From the NCBI GenBank assembly GCA_003862195.1, contig QOUO01000002.1, forward strand, positions 1 through 64,000: a DNA stretch of 64,000 bases. Direction: 5' to 3'. Positions 33,635-42,364 of this stretch are shown in pieces. Below the pieces are notes generated by a model that ran no database searches, was not told the origin of the DNA, and saw only the letters and a list, made by a program, of their open reading frames with translations. Made by a program: the position numbers and the translations under genes. Position 1 is the first letter of the stretch. Each line of letters starts with the position of its first letter. This DNA is from Coriobacteriaceae bacterium (GTDB lineage: Bacteria; Actinomycetota; Coriobacteriia; Coriobacteriales; Atopobiaceae).

Positions 33635-34780
33635 GTGGCAACTAACGAGGAAGACGGCGCCGTGACGGCAGGCTCCCCCGAGGCCGCAGCCGCGGCCAAG
33701 GCGGGCGCGAGCGCGTCGACGGGCGTCACGAACGTGGACGCCGTGGAGCTGGCGCCCGAGGGCGACGCCGTGGTCATTATCGACCAGACGCTCCTGCCCA
33801 ACAGGCTCGAGCACATCCGCCTCACCACGGCGGAGCAGATGTACGACGCCATCCTCAAGCTCAAGGTGCGCGGCGCACCGGCCATCGGCGTGTGCGCGGG
33901 CTACTGCTACTACGTGCTCGCCCGCCAGGAGGCGCAGCGCGCCAGCTCCTATGACGACTTCGCCTCCGCCATGGACGCCCAGCGCGCCTACCTCAACTCC
34001 TCGCGCCCCACGGCGGTCAACCTCTCGTGGGCGCTCAACCGCATGCACGGCGTGACGCTCGCGCACAAGGGCGAGGCCCCAGCCGGCATCGTCGACCTTC
34101 TCCACAAGGAGGCTGTGGCCATCCACCGCGAGGACCTCGCCATGTCCGAGGAGATCAGCCGTCTGGGCGCGAGCCTCCTCAACGATGGCGACGGCGTGCT
34201 CACGCACTGCAACGCCGGCCCGCTCGCGTGCCTGGGCTACGGTACAGGCCAGGGGCCGCTCTTCTACGCGCACGACCACGGCAAGACCGTGCACGTGTTT
34301 GCTGACGAGACGCGGCCGCTCCTGCAGGGCGCGCGCCTCACGAGCTACGAGCTCCAGCGCGCCGGCATCGACGTGACGCTCATCTGCGACAACATGGCGT
34401 CCATCGTGATGAAGAACGGCTGGGTGCAGGCCTGCATGGTAGGCTGCGACCGCGTCGCCATGAACGGCGACGCCGCCAACAAGATCGGCACCTCCGGCGT
34501 GGCGATCCTGGCCGCGCACTACGGTATACCGTTCTACGTGCTGGGACCCACCTCCACCATCGACCAGGGCTGCCCCACCGGCGACGACATCAAGATCGAG
34601 GAGCGCGACCCGGACGAGATCAAGACCATGTGGTACGCGGAGCCCAAGGCGCTGCCCGAGGTCAAGTGCTACAACCCGGCCTTCGACGTGACGGACCACA
34701 GCCTGATCACGGCCATCATCACGGAGAAGGGCATCTGCCGTCCCCCGTACACGGAGTCCCTGGCAGCCCTCTTTAGGTAG
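33635..34780 (+). CDS. mtnA: S-methyl-5-thioribose-1-phosphate isomerase
   Basis: 381 aa with a GTG start after [26 protein letters not shown], the catalytic Cys in [32 protein letters not shown], and the catalytic Asp in [18 protein letters not shown] are all intact, followed by [12 protein letters not shown]. It converts MTR-1-P to MTRu-1-P in methionine and purine salvage. About 40 N-terminal residues are Ala-rich and non-conserved. It lies between the aldolase and mtnP. Confidence 0.94.
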   Translation: MATNEEDGAVTAGSPEAAAAAKAGASASTGVTNVDAVELAPEGDAVVIIDQTLLPNRLEHIRLTTAEQMYDAILKLKVRGAPAIGVCAGYCYYVLARQEAQRASSYDDFASAMDAQRAYLNSSRPTAVNLSWALNRMHGVTLAHKGEAPAGIVDLLHKEAVAIHREDLAMSEEISRLGASLLNDGDGVLTHCNAGPLACLGYGTGQGPLFYAHDHGKTVHVFADETRPLLQGARLTSYELQRAGIDVTLICDNMASIVMKNGWVQACMVGCDRVAMNGDAANKIGTSGVAILAAHYGIPFYVLGPTSTIDQGCPTGDDIKIEERDPDEIKTMWYAEPKALPEVKCYNPAFDVTDHSLITAIITEKGICRPPYTESLAALFR

Positions 34781-34831
34781 CGCACCCGTCGCCCCGCGCG
34801 ACGGTACATAAAACGAGAAAGGAATCGCATC

Positions 34832-35647
34832 ATGGCAGACCTCCCGCAGGCAGAAATCGGCATCTTTGGCGGCTCGGGCTTCTATAGCCTCTTCGAGGGC
34901 GACTACGAGGAGGTGTCCCTCGACACGCGCTGGGGCCAGCCGTCCGACGTCTACACCGTGGGCACCATCGCGGGTCGCAAGGTCGCGTTCCTGCCCCGCC
35001 ACGGCCACAAGCACACGTTTGCCCCCGGCGAGGTCAACTACCGCGCCAACCTCTGGGGCATGCACATGCTGGGCGTCAAGCAGGTCATCGGCCCCTGCTC
35101 CGTGGGATCGCTCTCGCTTGACATCCACCCCGGCGACTTTGTGGTATGCGACCAGTTCGTAGACCGCACCAAGGGCCGCGCGGACACGTTCTTCACGCAT
35201 GACCTGGGCCTGGGCGTGCAGCACCTGCCTGGCGCCGAGCCCTACTGCGCAGAGATGCGCAAGGTGGCCGTCGACTGCTGCCGCGAGCTGTACATCCCCG
35301 TGCACGACGGCGGCACCGTCGTCACCATCCAGGGGCCGCGCTTCTCCACCAAGGCGGAAAGCGAGTGGTTCCAGAAGATGGGCTGGAGCGTCGTCAACAT
35401 GACCCAGTACCCCGAGGCGTGGCTCGCCCGCGAGCTGGGCATGCACTACTGCAACATCAGCCTGGTGACCGACTACGACGCCGGCCTGGGCAAGTACGCG
35501 GCCGTCACCAACGACCAGGTGCTCAAGGTCTTCAACGAGAACCTGCACCTCCTGCGCGAGCTCATCAATAAGATGGTGCCCGCCCTGCCCGAGCAGATTG
35601 ACGACGGCTGCACCGCCTCCGCCCCGCTCTTCGACAAGCTGGCGTAG
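34832..35647 (+). CDS. mtnP: S-methyl-5'-thioadenosine phosphorylase
   Basis: 271 aa. IGIFGGSGFYSLFEGDY, AFLPRHGHKHTFAPGEVNYRANLWG, the SVGSLSLDIHPGDFVVCDQFVDRT substrate region and GPRFSTKAESEW then VVNMTQYPEAWLARELGMHY match MTAP. It phosphorolyses MTA to adenine and MTR-1-P, which feeds MtnA. A strong terminator follows at 35687, so it ends the operon. Confidence 0.94.
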   Translation: MADLPQAEIGIFGGSGFYSLFEGDYEEVSLDTRWGQPSDVYTVGTIAGRKVAFLPRHGHKHTFAPGEVNYRANLWGMHMLGVKQVIGPCSVGSLSLDIHPGDFVVCDQFVDRTKGRADTFFTHDLGLGVQHLPGAEPYCAEMRKVAVDCCRELYIPVHDGGTVVTIQGPRFSTKAESEWFQKMGWSVVNMTQYPEAWLARELGMHYCNISLVTDYDAGLGKYAAVTNDQVLKVFNENLHLLRELINKMVPALPEQIDDGCTASAPLFDKLA

Positions 35648-35686
35648 GCAGCGCCGCAGGCATCCGCAAGGCACGACGCATCAGGC

Positions 35687-35722
35687 GAGAAGGACGGCTC
35701 ACCCAAGGTGGCCGTCCTTCTC
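35687..35722 (+). terminator. Terminator after mtnP, built on the repeat motif
   Basis: GAGAAGGACGGC (35687-35698) pairs perfectly with GCCGTCCTTCTC (35711-35722), loop TCACCCAAGGTG, then CTTTAG. The 5' arm is the GGCGAGAAGGACG motif (35684 on), so the motif forms the terminator. Confidence 0.85.
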
Positions 35723-35777
35723 CTTTAGTACGCGACGCGTGCCCGCCGGCCTGGGGGTCGCGCTCCTCGACGCAAAA

Positions 35778-35863
35778 GTGCGACGATGCGACAAGACGTC
35801 CGTCGCATATGCGACATAACTTGCGTCGCATATGCGACGCTGATATCATCGCATTGTCGCGTT
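35778..35863 (+). promoter_or_regulatory. Promoter with tandem palindromic operators of the AlbA_2 gene
   Basis: Two exact copies of GTCGCATATGCGAC (35802-35815 and 35825-35838), 23 bp apart centre to centre, are flanked by half-sites (TGCGACGATGCGAC, TCGCATTGTCGC). A promoter TTGCGT-17-TATCAT (35821-35849) has the second palindrome filling the spacer. The gene is probably repressed by a protein binding here, maybe its own product. Confidence 0.75.
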
Positions 35864-35885
35864 TGCATCGAAAGGCGAGGTGGCC

Positions 35886-37349
35886 ATGGCCATACCGGTT
35901 GACATGGCAGAGCTCGTAAACGGGACGACCGTCGAATCCACTCGCATCGAGTTCAAGACCGACTTCAATCCCGAGCCCATCGTCCACACCATATGCGCCT
36001 TCGCAAACGACATCGACAACATCGGCGGAGGCTACATCATCATCGGCGTGGAGGAGAGGGACTCCGTTCCCCAACTGCCGCCCAGGGGCATCCCAAAGTC
36101 CCGCATCGACCCCATCCTCAAGAAGCTCGAGGGGTTCTGCCACTGCATCGAGCCCCTGTACCAACCCATCGTCGAGCCACGGCTCCTTGACGGCAAGTAC
36201 GTCATCGTCATCTGGTGCCCCGGCGGCTTCGGCCGTCCGTACCAGGCGGCCAAGAACGTGTACAAGAACACCTCGGACAAGCGCTACTACATCCGCAAGA
36301 TGGCAAGCACGGTCATCGCGTCGCCCCAAGAGGAGCGCGAGCTGTTCTACGTGTCGTCTGACATCCCGTTTGACGACAGGCCAAACCTGACGGCGAGCCC
36401 GGAGGCCCTCAGCAAGGAGCGCATGCGCGACTACCTGCGGTCCGTCGGAAGCGCGCTCTATAGCGACTCCGAGGGGCTAACGCTGGAGGAGCTGGCAAAC
36501 GACCTGCAGCTCCTGTCTGGCCCGCCAGAGGACCGCCACCCACGAAACGTCGGCCTCCTCATGTTTTCGGATCACACCGAGCGCTACTTCAGGTACGCGC
36601 GCATCGAGGTCGTGGACCTTCCCGACCCCACGGGCGAGGGCATGACGGAGCAGGTGTTCACGGGTCCCATCCAAGCCCAGCTCAAGGACGCCCTCCTCTT
36701 CCTGAGGAACTACGCCATCAGGAGCATGACCTTCAAGAGGCCCGACCAGGCCGAGGCGGTCACGGTGTTCAACTACCCCTACGCCGCCGTGGAGGAGATC
36801 CTCTCCAACGCCGTGTACCACCGCTCGTATCAGATATCCGAACCCATCGTGGTCCGCATCACGCCGGAGTCGATGGAGGTCACGAGCTATCCCGGCTTCG
36901 ACCGCAGCATCACGGACGACGACATCGCCAACCTGCACATCCAGTCACGCATCTACCGCAACCGGCGCATCGGAGACTTCCTCAAGGAGCTCCACCTGAT
37001 CGAGGGGTGCAACACCGGCTTCCCCACGACGTTCAGGGCGCTACGGCAGAACGGCTCCCCCCTGCCCAGGTTCCACATGGACCCAGCGCGCAGCTACCTC
37101 GGCGTGGAGATTCCCGTGCACCCGGCCTTCGCGCCAACCGACAAGCAGGGCGAGAAGGACGACGCCCTCGAGCGGCAGATCATGGCTCAGCTACAGGACC
37201 ATCCCCTACTGATGTCCGAGCTCTCACGCCAGTTGGGATACAAGAGCGTGAGCAAGCGCCTGCGCAGGGTCGTCACGGCCATGCTGGGCGACGGCAGGCT
37301 GTCAGCCGTCCACGAGGGTGCCCGCGTCCGCTACACGGCCACGAAGTAA
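35886..37349 (+). CDS. AlbA_2 (Schlafen-like) and GHKL-ATPase domain transcriptional regulator
   Basis: 487 aa. Residues 1-130 are an AlbA_2 (Schlafen) domain (ESTRIEFKTDF, NDIDNIGGGYIIIGVEE). The middle is a HATPase_c_4-like domain: AVEEILSNAVYHRSYQISEPIVVRI, with VTSYPGFDRSI. The C-terminus is a winged helix (LMSELSRQLGYKSVSKRLRRVVTAML). Such proteins are usually annotated ATP-binding or transcriptional regulators. The palindromes upstream suggest autoregulation. ATG at 35886 is chosen over an in-frame GTG two codons earlier. A second member is at 49768 with a different operator. Confidence 0.85.
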   Translation: MAIPVDMAELVNGTTVESTRIEFKTDFNPEPIVHTICAFANDIDNIGGGYIIIGVEERDSVPQLPPRGIPKSRIDPILKKLEGFCHCIEPLYQPIVEPRLLDGKYVIVIWCPGGFGRPYQAAKNVYKNTSDKRYYIRKMASTVIASPQEERELFYVSSDIPFDDRPNLTASPEALSKERMRDYLRSVGSALYSDSEGLTLEELANDLQLLSGPPEDRHPRNVGLLMFSDHTERYFRYARIEVVDLPDPTGEGMTEQVFTGPIQAQLKDALLFLRNYAIRSMTFKRPDQAEAVTVFNYPYAAVEEILSNAVYHRSYQISEPIVVRITPESMEVTSYPGFDRSITDDDIANLHIQSRIYRNRRIGDFLKELHLIEGCNTGFPTTFRALRQNGSPLPRFHMDPARSYLGVEIPVHPAFAPTDKQGEKDDALERQIMAQLQDHPLLMSELSRQLGYKSVSKRLRRVVTAMLGDGRLSAVHEGARVRYTATK

Positions 37350-37357
37350 AGAGCTGC

Positions 37358-37382
37358 CCCTGTCCCCACACGTGGGACAGGG
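37358..37382. terminator. Convergent terminator between the AlbA_2 gene and mtnN
   Basis: CCCTGTCCC (37358-37366) pairs with GGGACAGGG (37374-37382) across a 7-nt loop. It sits between two convergent genes and could end either. Confidence 0.65.
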
Positions 37383-37432
37383 ACAGTCGTATTGCTGACA
37401 CAAACCCGTATGGGCCGATACCCGGCTCGCTC

Positions 37433-38131
37433 CTACGCCAGGTGGGCCACCATGTGGCGTACGATCCTGGCGCAGTGCTCGGCGGCCTTCGCCTCGAACA
37501 CGGGGTACTCCACCTCGGCCGAGCCGTCCGCCTTGTCGCTTATGGCGCGCACGATCACGAAGGGCACGCCGTTGAGCCACGCCGTCTGCGCGATGCTCGC
37601 GCCCTCCATCTCCACGCAGCTCGCATCGAACTCCCTCTTGATGCGGTCCTTCTGGTCCTGCGTGCGAACGAACTGGTCGCCCGAGGCCACGCGGCCCTCC
37701 ACGCACGCCACGTCCGGCGCCGCCGCGCGGACGGCCTCCACGGCCGCGGCGCGCAGGCCCGCGTCCGCAGGGAAGAACCTGATGCCCAGGCTGGGCACCT
37801 CACCTGTCGCATAGCCAAAGTTGGTCGCGTCCACGTCGTGGTGGACGGCGTCCGTGCTTACGAGCACGTCGCCGATGTTGAGGCGTGCATCAAGCGAGCC
37901 CGCCACGCCGGTGTTGATGATGCGGTCCACGCCAAAGCGGTCGATCAGCACCTGCGCGCACATCGCGGCGTCGACCTTGCCCACGCCACAGCGCACGACC
38001 GTGACCGGCGTGCCGCCGATGGTCCCGTCGTCAAACACCATGCCGGCCACCGTCGTGGTGGTCCCATCCTGCACCGCGTCGCGCAGGTGGCGCACCTCGA
38101 CGTCCATCGCGCCGATGATTCCGATCTTCAT
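37433..38131 (-). CDS. mtnN: 5'-methylthioadenosine/S-adenosylhomocysteine nucleosidase
   Basis: 232 aa. IGIIGAMDVEVRHLRDAV, CGVGKVDAAMCAQVLIDRFG, NTGVAGSLDARLNIGDVLV, the catalytic Glu/Met region CVEMEGASIAQTAW and FVIVRAISDKADGSA are the MtnN/Pfs motifs, with D in SDKAD as catalytic acid. It cleaves MTA, SAH and 5'-deoxyadenosine. With mtnP nearby, its main job here is probably SAH or 5'-deoxyadenosine. Confidence 0.95.
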   Translation of the reverse strand: MKIGIIGAMDVEVRHLRDAVQDGTTTTVAGMVFDDGTIGGTPVTVVRCGVGKVDAAMCAQVLIDRFGVDRIINTGVAGSLDARLNIGDVLVSTDAVHHDVDATNFGYATGEVPSLGIRFFPADAGLRAAAVEAVRAAAPDVACVEGRVASGDQFVRTQDQKDRIKREFDASCVEMEGASIAQTAWLNGVPFVIVRAISDKADGSAEVEYPVFEAKAAEHCARIVRHMVAHLA

Positions 38132-38194
38132 GCAATCCTCCAGGTAGTCGTAGTGGTTGGGACGCCCGCGCCGGGCGCCGTTGGGTCGCGGCAG

Positions 38195-38983
38195 CTAGCG
38201 CGAGGGCACGACCTTCTCGCCCGCGTCGTCCCCGTCCGCGATCGCATCCGCAAGCCAGGGCCTGCCCTGCAGCACGCGCGCCACGCGATCCTGCGCTGCG
38301 GAGAAGGTCGCGTCCTCCTTCACGTGCACCCACACCGTGCCGTGCGTGCCGTAGGCGTCCATGCCGGTAAAGCTCACGCTTACCTCGTACGCGGGGTCGG
38401 CCACGCCCTCGAGCGCCACCGCCACGTCGCGCGCCACCTCGGCCGTCACGGCGGAAAGGTCCGCGTCCGGGCGAGCCAGGAAGTCGACGCCGCAGCTGCC
38501 CGCCGAGGAGGCGCTCTTGCGCGTGAACGCCGTCTTGTTGAGCACGCTGTTGGGGATGATCTGCTGGTTTCCCAGGCGGTCCTGCACCGTGGTGTGGCGC
38601 CAGTTGACGTCCGTCACGAAGCCCTCGAACCCGGCGACCTCCACGTAGTCGCCCGGCTGGACCACCTTGCCCAGCATGAGCCCCAGCCCGCTGAACACGT
38701 TTGACACCGTGTCCTGCAGGCCAAACGACAGCACGACGGACGTGACGCCCAGGGCGGCCACAAAGGCCGTGGCCTTGATGCCAAACACGGGATCCAACAC
38801 GGAGAGCAGGCCAAACGCCCAGATCACGCCGCGGATGATGTTCACGAAGATCGAGGCCGAGGGTATGGACGAGGCGTCCAGCACGCGCCGGGTTACGCGC
38901 GTGACGCCGCAGTCCACCAGCGCCGTGACCGCCATGGCCACGGCAAGGTAGACCACCCTCCCCAAAAGATCGTTCCAGTCCAT
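38195..38983 (-). CDS. mscS: Small-conductance mechanosensitive channel (MscS)
   Basis: 262 aa. Three membrane helices, the third being the pore-lining AALGVTSVVLSFGLQDTVSNVFSGLGLML, then the beta domain VQPGDYVEVAGFEGFVTDVNWRHTTVQDRLGNQQIIPNS (several motifs in a row). It opens under hypo-osmotic stress. ATG at 38983 is preferred over GTG at 38989 by spacing from GGGGGG. The C-terminal GEKVVPSR is encoded by the repeat motif. Confidence 0.92.
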   Translation of the reverse strand: MDWNDLLGRVVYLAVAMAVTALVDCGVTRVTRRVLDASSIPSASIFVNIIRGVIWAFGLLSVLDPVFGIKATAFVAALGVTSVVLSFGLQDTVSNVFSGLGLMLGKVVQPGDYVEVAGFEGFVTDVNWRHTTVQDRLGNQQIIPNSVLNKTAFTRKSASSAGSCGVDFLARPDADLSAVTAEVARDVAVALEGVADPAYEVSVSFTGMDAYGTHGTVWVHVKEDATFSAAQDRVARVLQGRPWLADAIADGDDAGEKVVPSR

Positions 38984-38998
38984 GGGCACGTCCCCCCG

Positions 38999-41734
38999 CT
39001 AGCTGATCTTGACGATGGGCGCGAAGCCCTTCATGAGCTTCTTGGTCTTGCCCGTGCGCGTGAAGTACACCGTGATGGTGTCGCCCTGTGCCTCCTTCAC
39101 GACGCCGGGGCCAAACGTCTTGTGCGAAATCTGGTCGCCGGGCGCGAAGGTCTCCGCCGCCTTCTTGCGGTCGGGGCGCATCGCCGGGCGAGAAGAGCCG
39201 GGCACCGTGCCCGAGCCGCCGTGCCCGCCCAGGGTCGCCTTGGACCCCGTGGGCCTGCCGGGCCAGGTGGGCAGGCCCGTGTCCTGCGGCCGGCCGCCGG
39301 TCGAGCGCGTGTGACTGCCAAACACGTGCCCGCCATAGACCTCGGACCCGCGGCCCGAGCCGTACGTGCCGTGACGGTCGCCGCGCTTCTCCCATCCCAC
39401 GCCGCTGAAGCCGGAGGAGCCCACGCCGATGGCGTCCACGTCCTCTGCCGGAATCTCGTTGAGGAAGCGGCTGCGCGGGTTGGTCTGCACGGAGCCAAAC
39501 ATGCGCCTGGTGACGGCATACGTGAGGTAGAGCCGCTCCTCCGCGCGCGTGATGGCCACGTAGGCCAGGCGCCGCTCCTCCTCGATGGACTCCGCGTCGC
39601 CCTCGTGCGCGCGATGCGGGAAGATGCCCTCCTCCATGCCGGCCACGAACACGACGGGGAACTCCAGGCCCTTGGCAGAGTGGATCGTCATCATCGTGAC
39701 GGCGCTCGACTGGCCCGCGAGGGAGTCGAGGTCGCTCCTGAGCGCGAGCCACTCCATGAAGGCCGGGAGCTTCTGCGCCGCGACCGGGGGCAGGGCAGCC
39801 CCCGCCTCCCCTGTGGGCTCGGCGCTCGGCTCCTGCGTCGCCTCGCTCGCTCGCTGCGCTCGCGACTCGCCCTCCGGGGAGCCGGCGGCGCCCTGCGCAC
39901 CCTGGGCGTCCAGCGCCCCGGCCTCGCGCAGCTGCTCCAGGCTCTCGAGCGTGGCCACGGCGTCGTCGTGCGTCTCGTCAAACTCCTGCGCGACGCCAAA
40001 GAACTCCTTGATGTTCTCTACCCTGCTGTCCGCCTCGACGGTCTGCTCCGCCTCGAGCGCCTGGATAAGCCCCGTGCGGTCGATTATCATCTGCACCACG
40101 TCCGCCAGCTCGCCGTCAAAGTGGCGCGCCGCCTCGATGGCGTTGGTGAAGCCCGCCAGCGCGTTTCTGGCCTTGGCCCCAATGAGCCCCGGCTCCGTCA
40201 CGCAGGCCTCCGCGGCCGAGAAGAACGATATGCCGTGCTCCGTGGCATAGTTCCTGATGCGGTTGACCGACGTGGTGCCGATGCCGCGCCTTGGCGTGTT
40301 GATGACGCGCAGCGCGCTCACGTCGTCGTCCGGGTTCACCACGAGCTTGAGGTAGGCCATCACGTCGCGAATCTCCGCGCGGTCGAAGAACCTGGTGCCG
40401 CCCACGATCTTGTACGGCACGCCCGCGCGCAGGAACATGTCCTCGAGCGTACGCGACTGCGCGTTGGTGCGGTAGAACACGGCCACGTCGTCGTAGCTCG
40501 TGCCGTGGTCGTGCAGCTTCTCGATCTCCGAGCCGATCCAGCGGCCCTCGTCCCGCTCGTCCGCCGCCTGGAAGACCTTGATCTTCTCGCCGTCGCCACG
40601 GGTCGTGAACAGGCGCTTTGACTCGCGCTTGGAGTTGTTGCGCACCACGGCGTTTGCCGCGTTGAGGATGTGGCCGTACGAGCGGTAGTTCTGCTCGAGC
40701 TTGACCACCACGGCGTCCGGGTAGTCCTTGCGGAAGCTCAGGATGTTCTTGATGTCCGCGCCGCGCCAGCTGTAGATGGACTGGTCGTCGTCGCCCACGA
40801 CCATGAGGTTGCGGTACTTGCGCGCCAGCAGGTTGGTGATCGCGTACTGCACCGCGTTGGTGTCCTGGTACTCGTCCACGCTGATCTGGCGGAAGCGCTC
40901 CTGGTAGTGGTCGAGCACCTCCGGCTCCTTGCTCAGCAGCTCGAAGGTCTTGACCAGCAGGTCGTCAAAGTCCATGGCGTTTGCGCGGGCCAGGCGGCGG
41001 TCCAGCTCCATGTACACGCGGGCCGCGGCGCGCTCCACGGGCGACTGCGCCTGGGAGCTCATCTCCTCCGCGCTGACGAGCGCGTTCTTGGCCTGGCTGA
41101 TCTTGGAGCGGATGGCCGGCAGCGGGCACTGCTTGGAGTCGATGTCGAGGTCGCTCATGATGCTCTTGACCAGGCGCTTCGAGTCATCGTCGTCGTAGAT
41201 GGTGAAGTTTGGCTTGTAGCCCAAGAGGTCCGCATCCTCGCGCAGCATCCTCACGCACATGGCGTGGAACGTGCAGATCCACATGCCGCGCGTGCCACCG
41301 GGCAGGAGCCTGCCCAGGCGCTCGCGCATCTCCGCCGCAGCCTTGTTGGTGAACGTAATGGCCAGCACCTGCCACGGGCGCACGCCCTCGTCCGCGATCA
41401 TGTGCGCGATGCGGTACGTGAGCACGCGCGTCTTGCCGGACCCCGCGCCGGCAAGCACCAGGAGCGGACCGTGCGTGCACTCGGCAGCCTGGCGCTGCTC
41501 GTTGTTCAGGCCGTCCAGGTCGACCTTTGGGGTCGCGGGGACGGGCGCGGGCGAGAAGGACGCGGCGTCCTGATAGGCGGACTCCTCCTCAGGCTCGGGC
41601 GCGGCGCCATAGGCGTCGAGCGGCACCAGGTCGGGCTCCGGAGCCTGCGCGGAGGCGGGCTGCGCCGCCGCGCCGCCGGGCGCCGGCTGGCCGCCCGCTA
41701 GGGAAAAGAGGGATTGTTGCTGGTCAAAGGGCAT
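38999..41734 (-). CDS. pcrA: UvrD/PcrA superfamily 1 DNA helicase
   Basis: 911 aa. Motif I LVLAGAGSGKTRVLTYRIA, Ia LAITFTNKAAAEMRERLG, II ISVDEYQDTNAVQ, III GDDDQSIYSWRGADI, IV LEQNYRS, V MTIHSAKGLEFPVVFVAG, VI YVAITRAEERLYL. The N-terminus has an 70-residue Ala/Pro/Glu linker and a 50-residue low-complexity insert (GESRAQRASEATQEPSAEP) sits in domain 2B. The C-terminus ends in a Tudor-like KTFGPGVVKEAQGDTITVYF, as in PcrA binding RNA polymerase. ATG follows GGAGAAG. Confidence 0.96.
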   Translation of the reverse strand: MPFDQQQSLFSLAGGQPAPGGAAAQPASAQAPEPDLVPLDAYGAAPEPEEESAYQDAASFSPAPVPATPKVDLDGLNNEQRQAAECTHGPLLVLAGAGSGKTRVLTYRIAHMIADEGVRPWQVLAITFTNKAAAEMRERLGRLLPGGTRGMWICTFHAMCVRMLREDADLLGYKPNFTIYDDDDSKRLVKSIMSDLDIDSKQCPLPAIRSKISQAKNALVSAEEMSSQAQSPVERAAARVYMELDRRLARANAMDFDDLLVKTFELLSKEPEVLDHYQERFRQISVDEYQDTNAVQYAITNLLARKYRNLMVVGDDDQSIYSWRGADIKNILSFRKDYPDAVVVKLEQNYRSYGHILNAANAVVRNNSKRESKRLFTTRGDGEKIKVFQAADERDEGRWIGSEIEKLHDHGTSYDDVAVFYRTNAQSRTLEDMFLRAGVPYKIVGGTRFFDRAEIRDVMAYLKLVVNPDDDVSALRVINTPRRGIGTTSVNRIRNYATEHGISFFSAAEACVTEPGLIGAKARNALAGFTNAIEAARHFDGELADVVQMIIDRTGLIQALEAEQTVEADSRVENIKEFFGVAQEFDETHDDAVATLESLEQLREAGALDAQGAQGAAGSPEGESRAQRASEATQEPSAEPTGEAGAALPPVAAQKLPAFMEWLALRSDLDSLAGQSSAVTMMTIHSAKGLEFPVVFVAGMEEGIFPHRAHEGDAESIEEERRLAYVAITRAEERLYLTYAVTRRMFGSVQTNPRSRFLNEIPAEDVDAIGVGSSGFSGVGWEKRGDRHGTYGSGRGSEVYGGHVFGSHTRSTGGRPQDTGLPTWPGRPTGSKATLGGHGGSGTVPGSSRPAMRPDRKKAAETFAPGDQISHKTFGPGVVKEAQGDTITVYFTRTGKTKKLMKGFAPIVKIS

Positions 41735-41932
41735 GTACTTCTCCTATAGCCTCATTGTTGTACCGAAAGAGTCTAACGCAGGTTCCGGACACAAAGCCCT
41801 CCGCTGGGAGACCTCCGCACGAACGCTGCAAGGCCGGGCGGGGGTCGCGCGCGCTGCCTTGCGGGGCGATGGACGGCCGTGCAGGCAAACGCTATGATTG
41901 CCGCACTGGCCGCACGCCCGATGGGAGCCCCC

Positions 41933-42145
41933 ATGAAGATGAGCAAAAAGTTCTGCAACTGCCGCGACGTGACCTACGCGGACATCATGAAGGCCATCCG
42001 CGGCGGGGCGACCACCGCGGACGAGGTCTCTCGCGTGACCGGCGCGGGCACGGGATGCGGCAGGTGCCGCGAGGCGCTGGACTACGTGGTGCGCGACTTC
42101 TTGGAGGAGTTCCGCGCGGAGTCCGAGGGGACGCTCGGGATCTAG
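41933..42145 (+). CDS. Bacterioferritin-associated ferredoxin-like [2Fe-2S] protein
   Basis: 70 aa. FCNCRDVTYADI and CGRCREALDYV hold the CxC...CxxC iron-sulfur motif of the BFD-like family. In E. coli Bfd reduces iron stored in bacterioferritin; other members are subunits of oxidoreductases. No bacterioferritin is nearby. ATG at 41933 after GGGAG. It stands divergent from pcrA. Confidence 0.85.
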   Translation: MKMSKKFCNCRDVTYADIMKAIRGGATTADEVSRVTGAGTGCGRCREALDYVVRDFLEEFRAESEGTLGI

Positions 42146-42228
42146 GCGGCGTGCCGCTTCGGCGGCCTCGCACACATCCTGCCGGGGCCGCACGGTACCA
42201 GACAATTGGCAAATCATCCTTCTGACGC

Positions 42229-42261
42229 TTGACAGTGCCAAAGGCAGATGCAACACTGTCA
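42229..42261 (+). promoter_or_regulatory. Promoter-embedded inverted repeat upstream of the metal ATPase
   Basis: TGACAGTG (42230-42237) and CACTGTCA (42254-42261) are exact reverse complements, spaced 16 bp. The 5' arm overlaps a TTGACA -35 (42229-42234), and the 3' arm covers the expected -10. A second inverted pair, TGAAC...GTTCA with 12 bp between, follows at about 42272-42293. These suggest an ArsR- or MerR-type metal regulator site. The regulator itself is not in the window. Confidence 0.55.
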
Positions 42262-42364
42262 TCAGTACTTATGAACTATTGCTCATGTGTTCACTTCATA
42301 CTCAAGTTCGCGTAAGCAGACCTCTGGGGTAAAGGGAACCGGGGCACAGGCCAAAGGAGACGCC

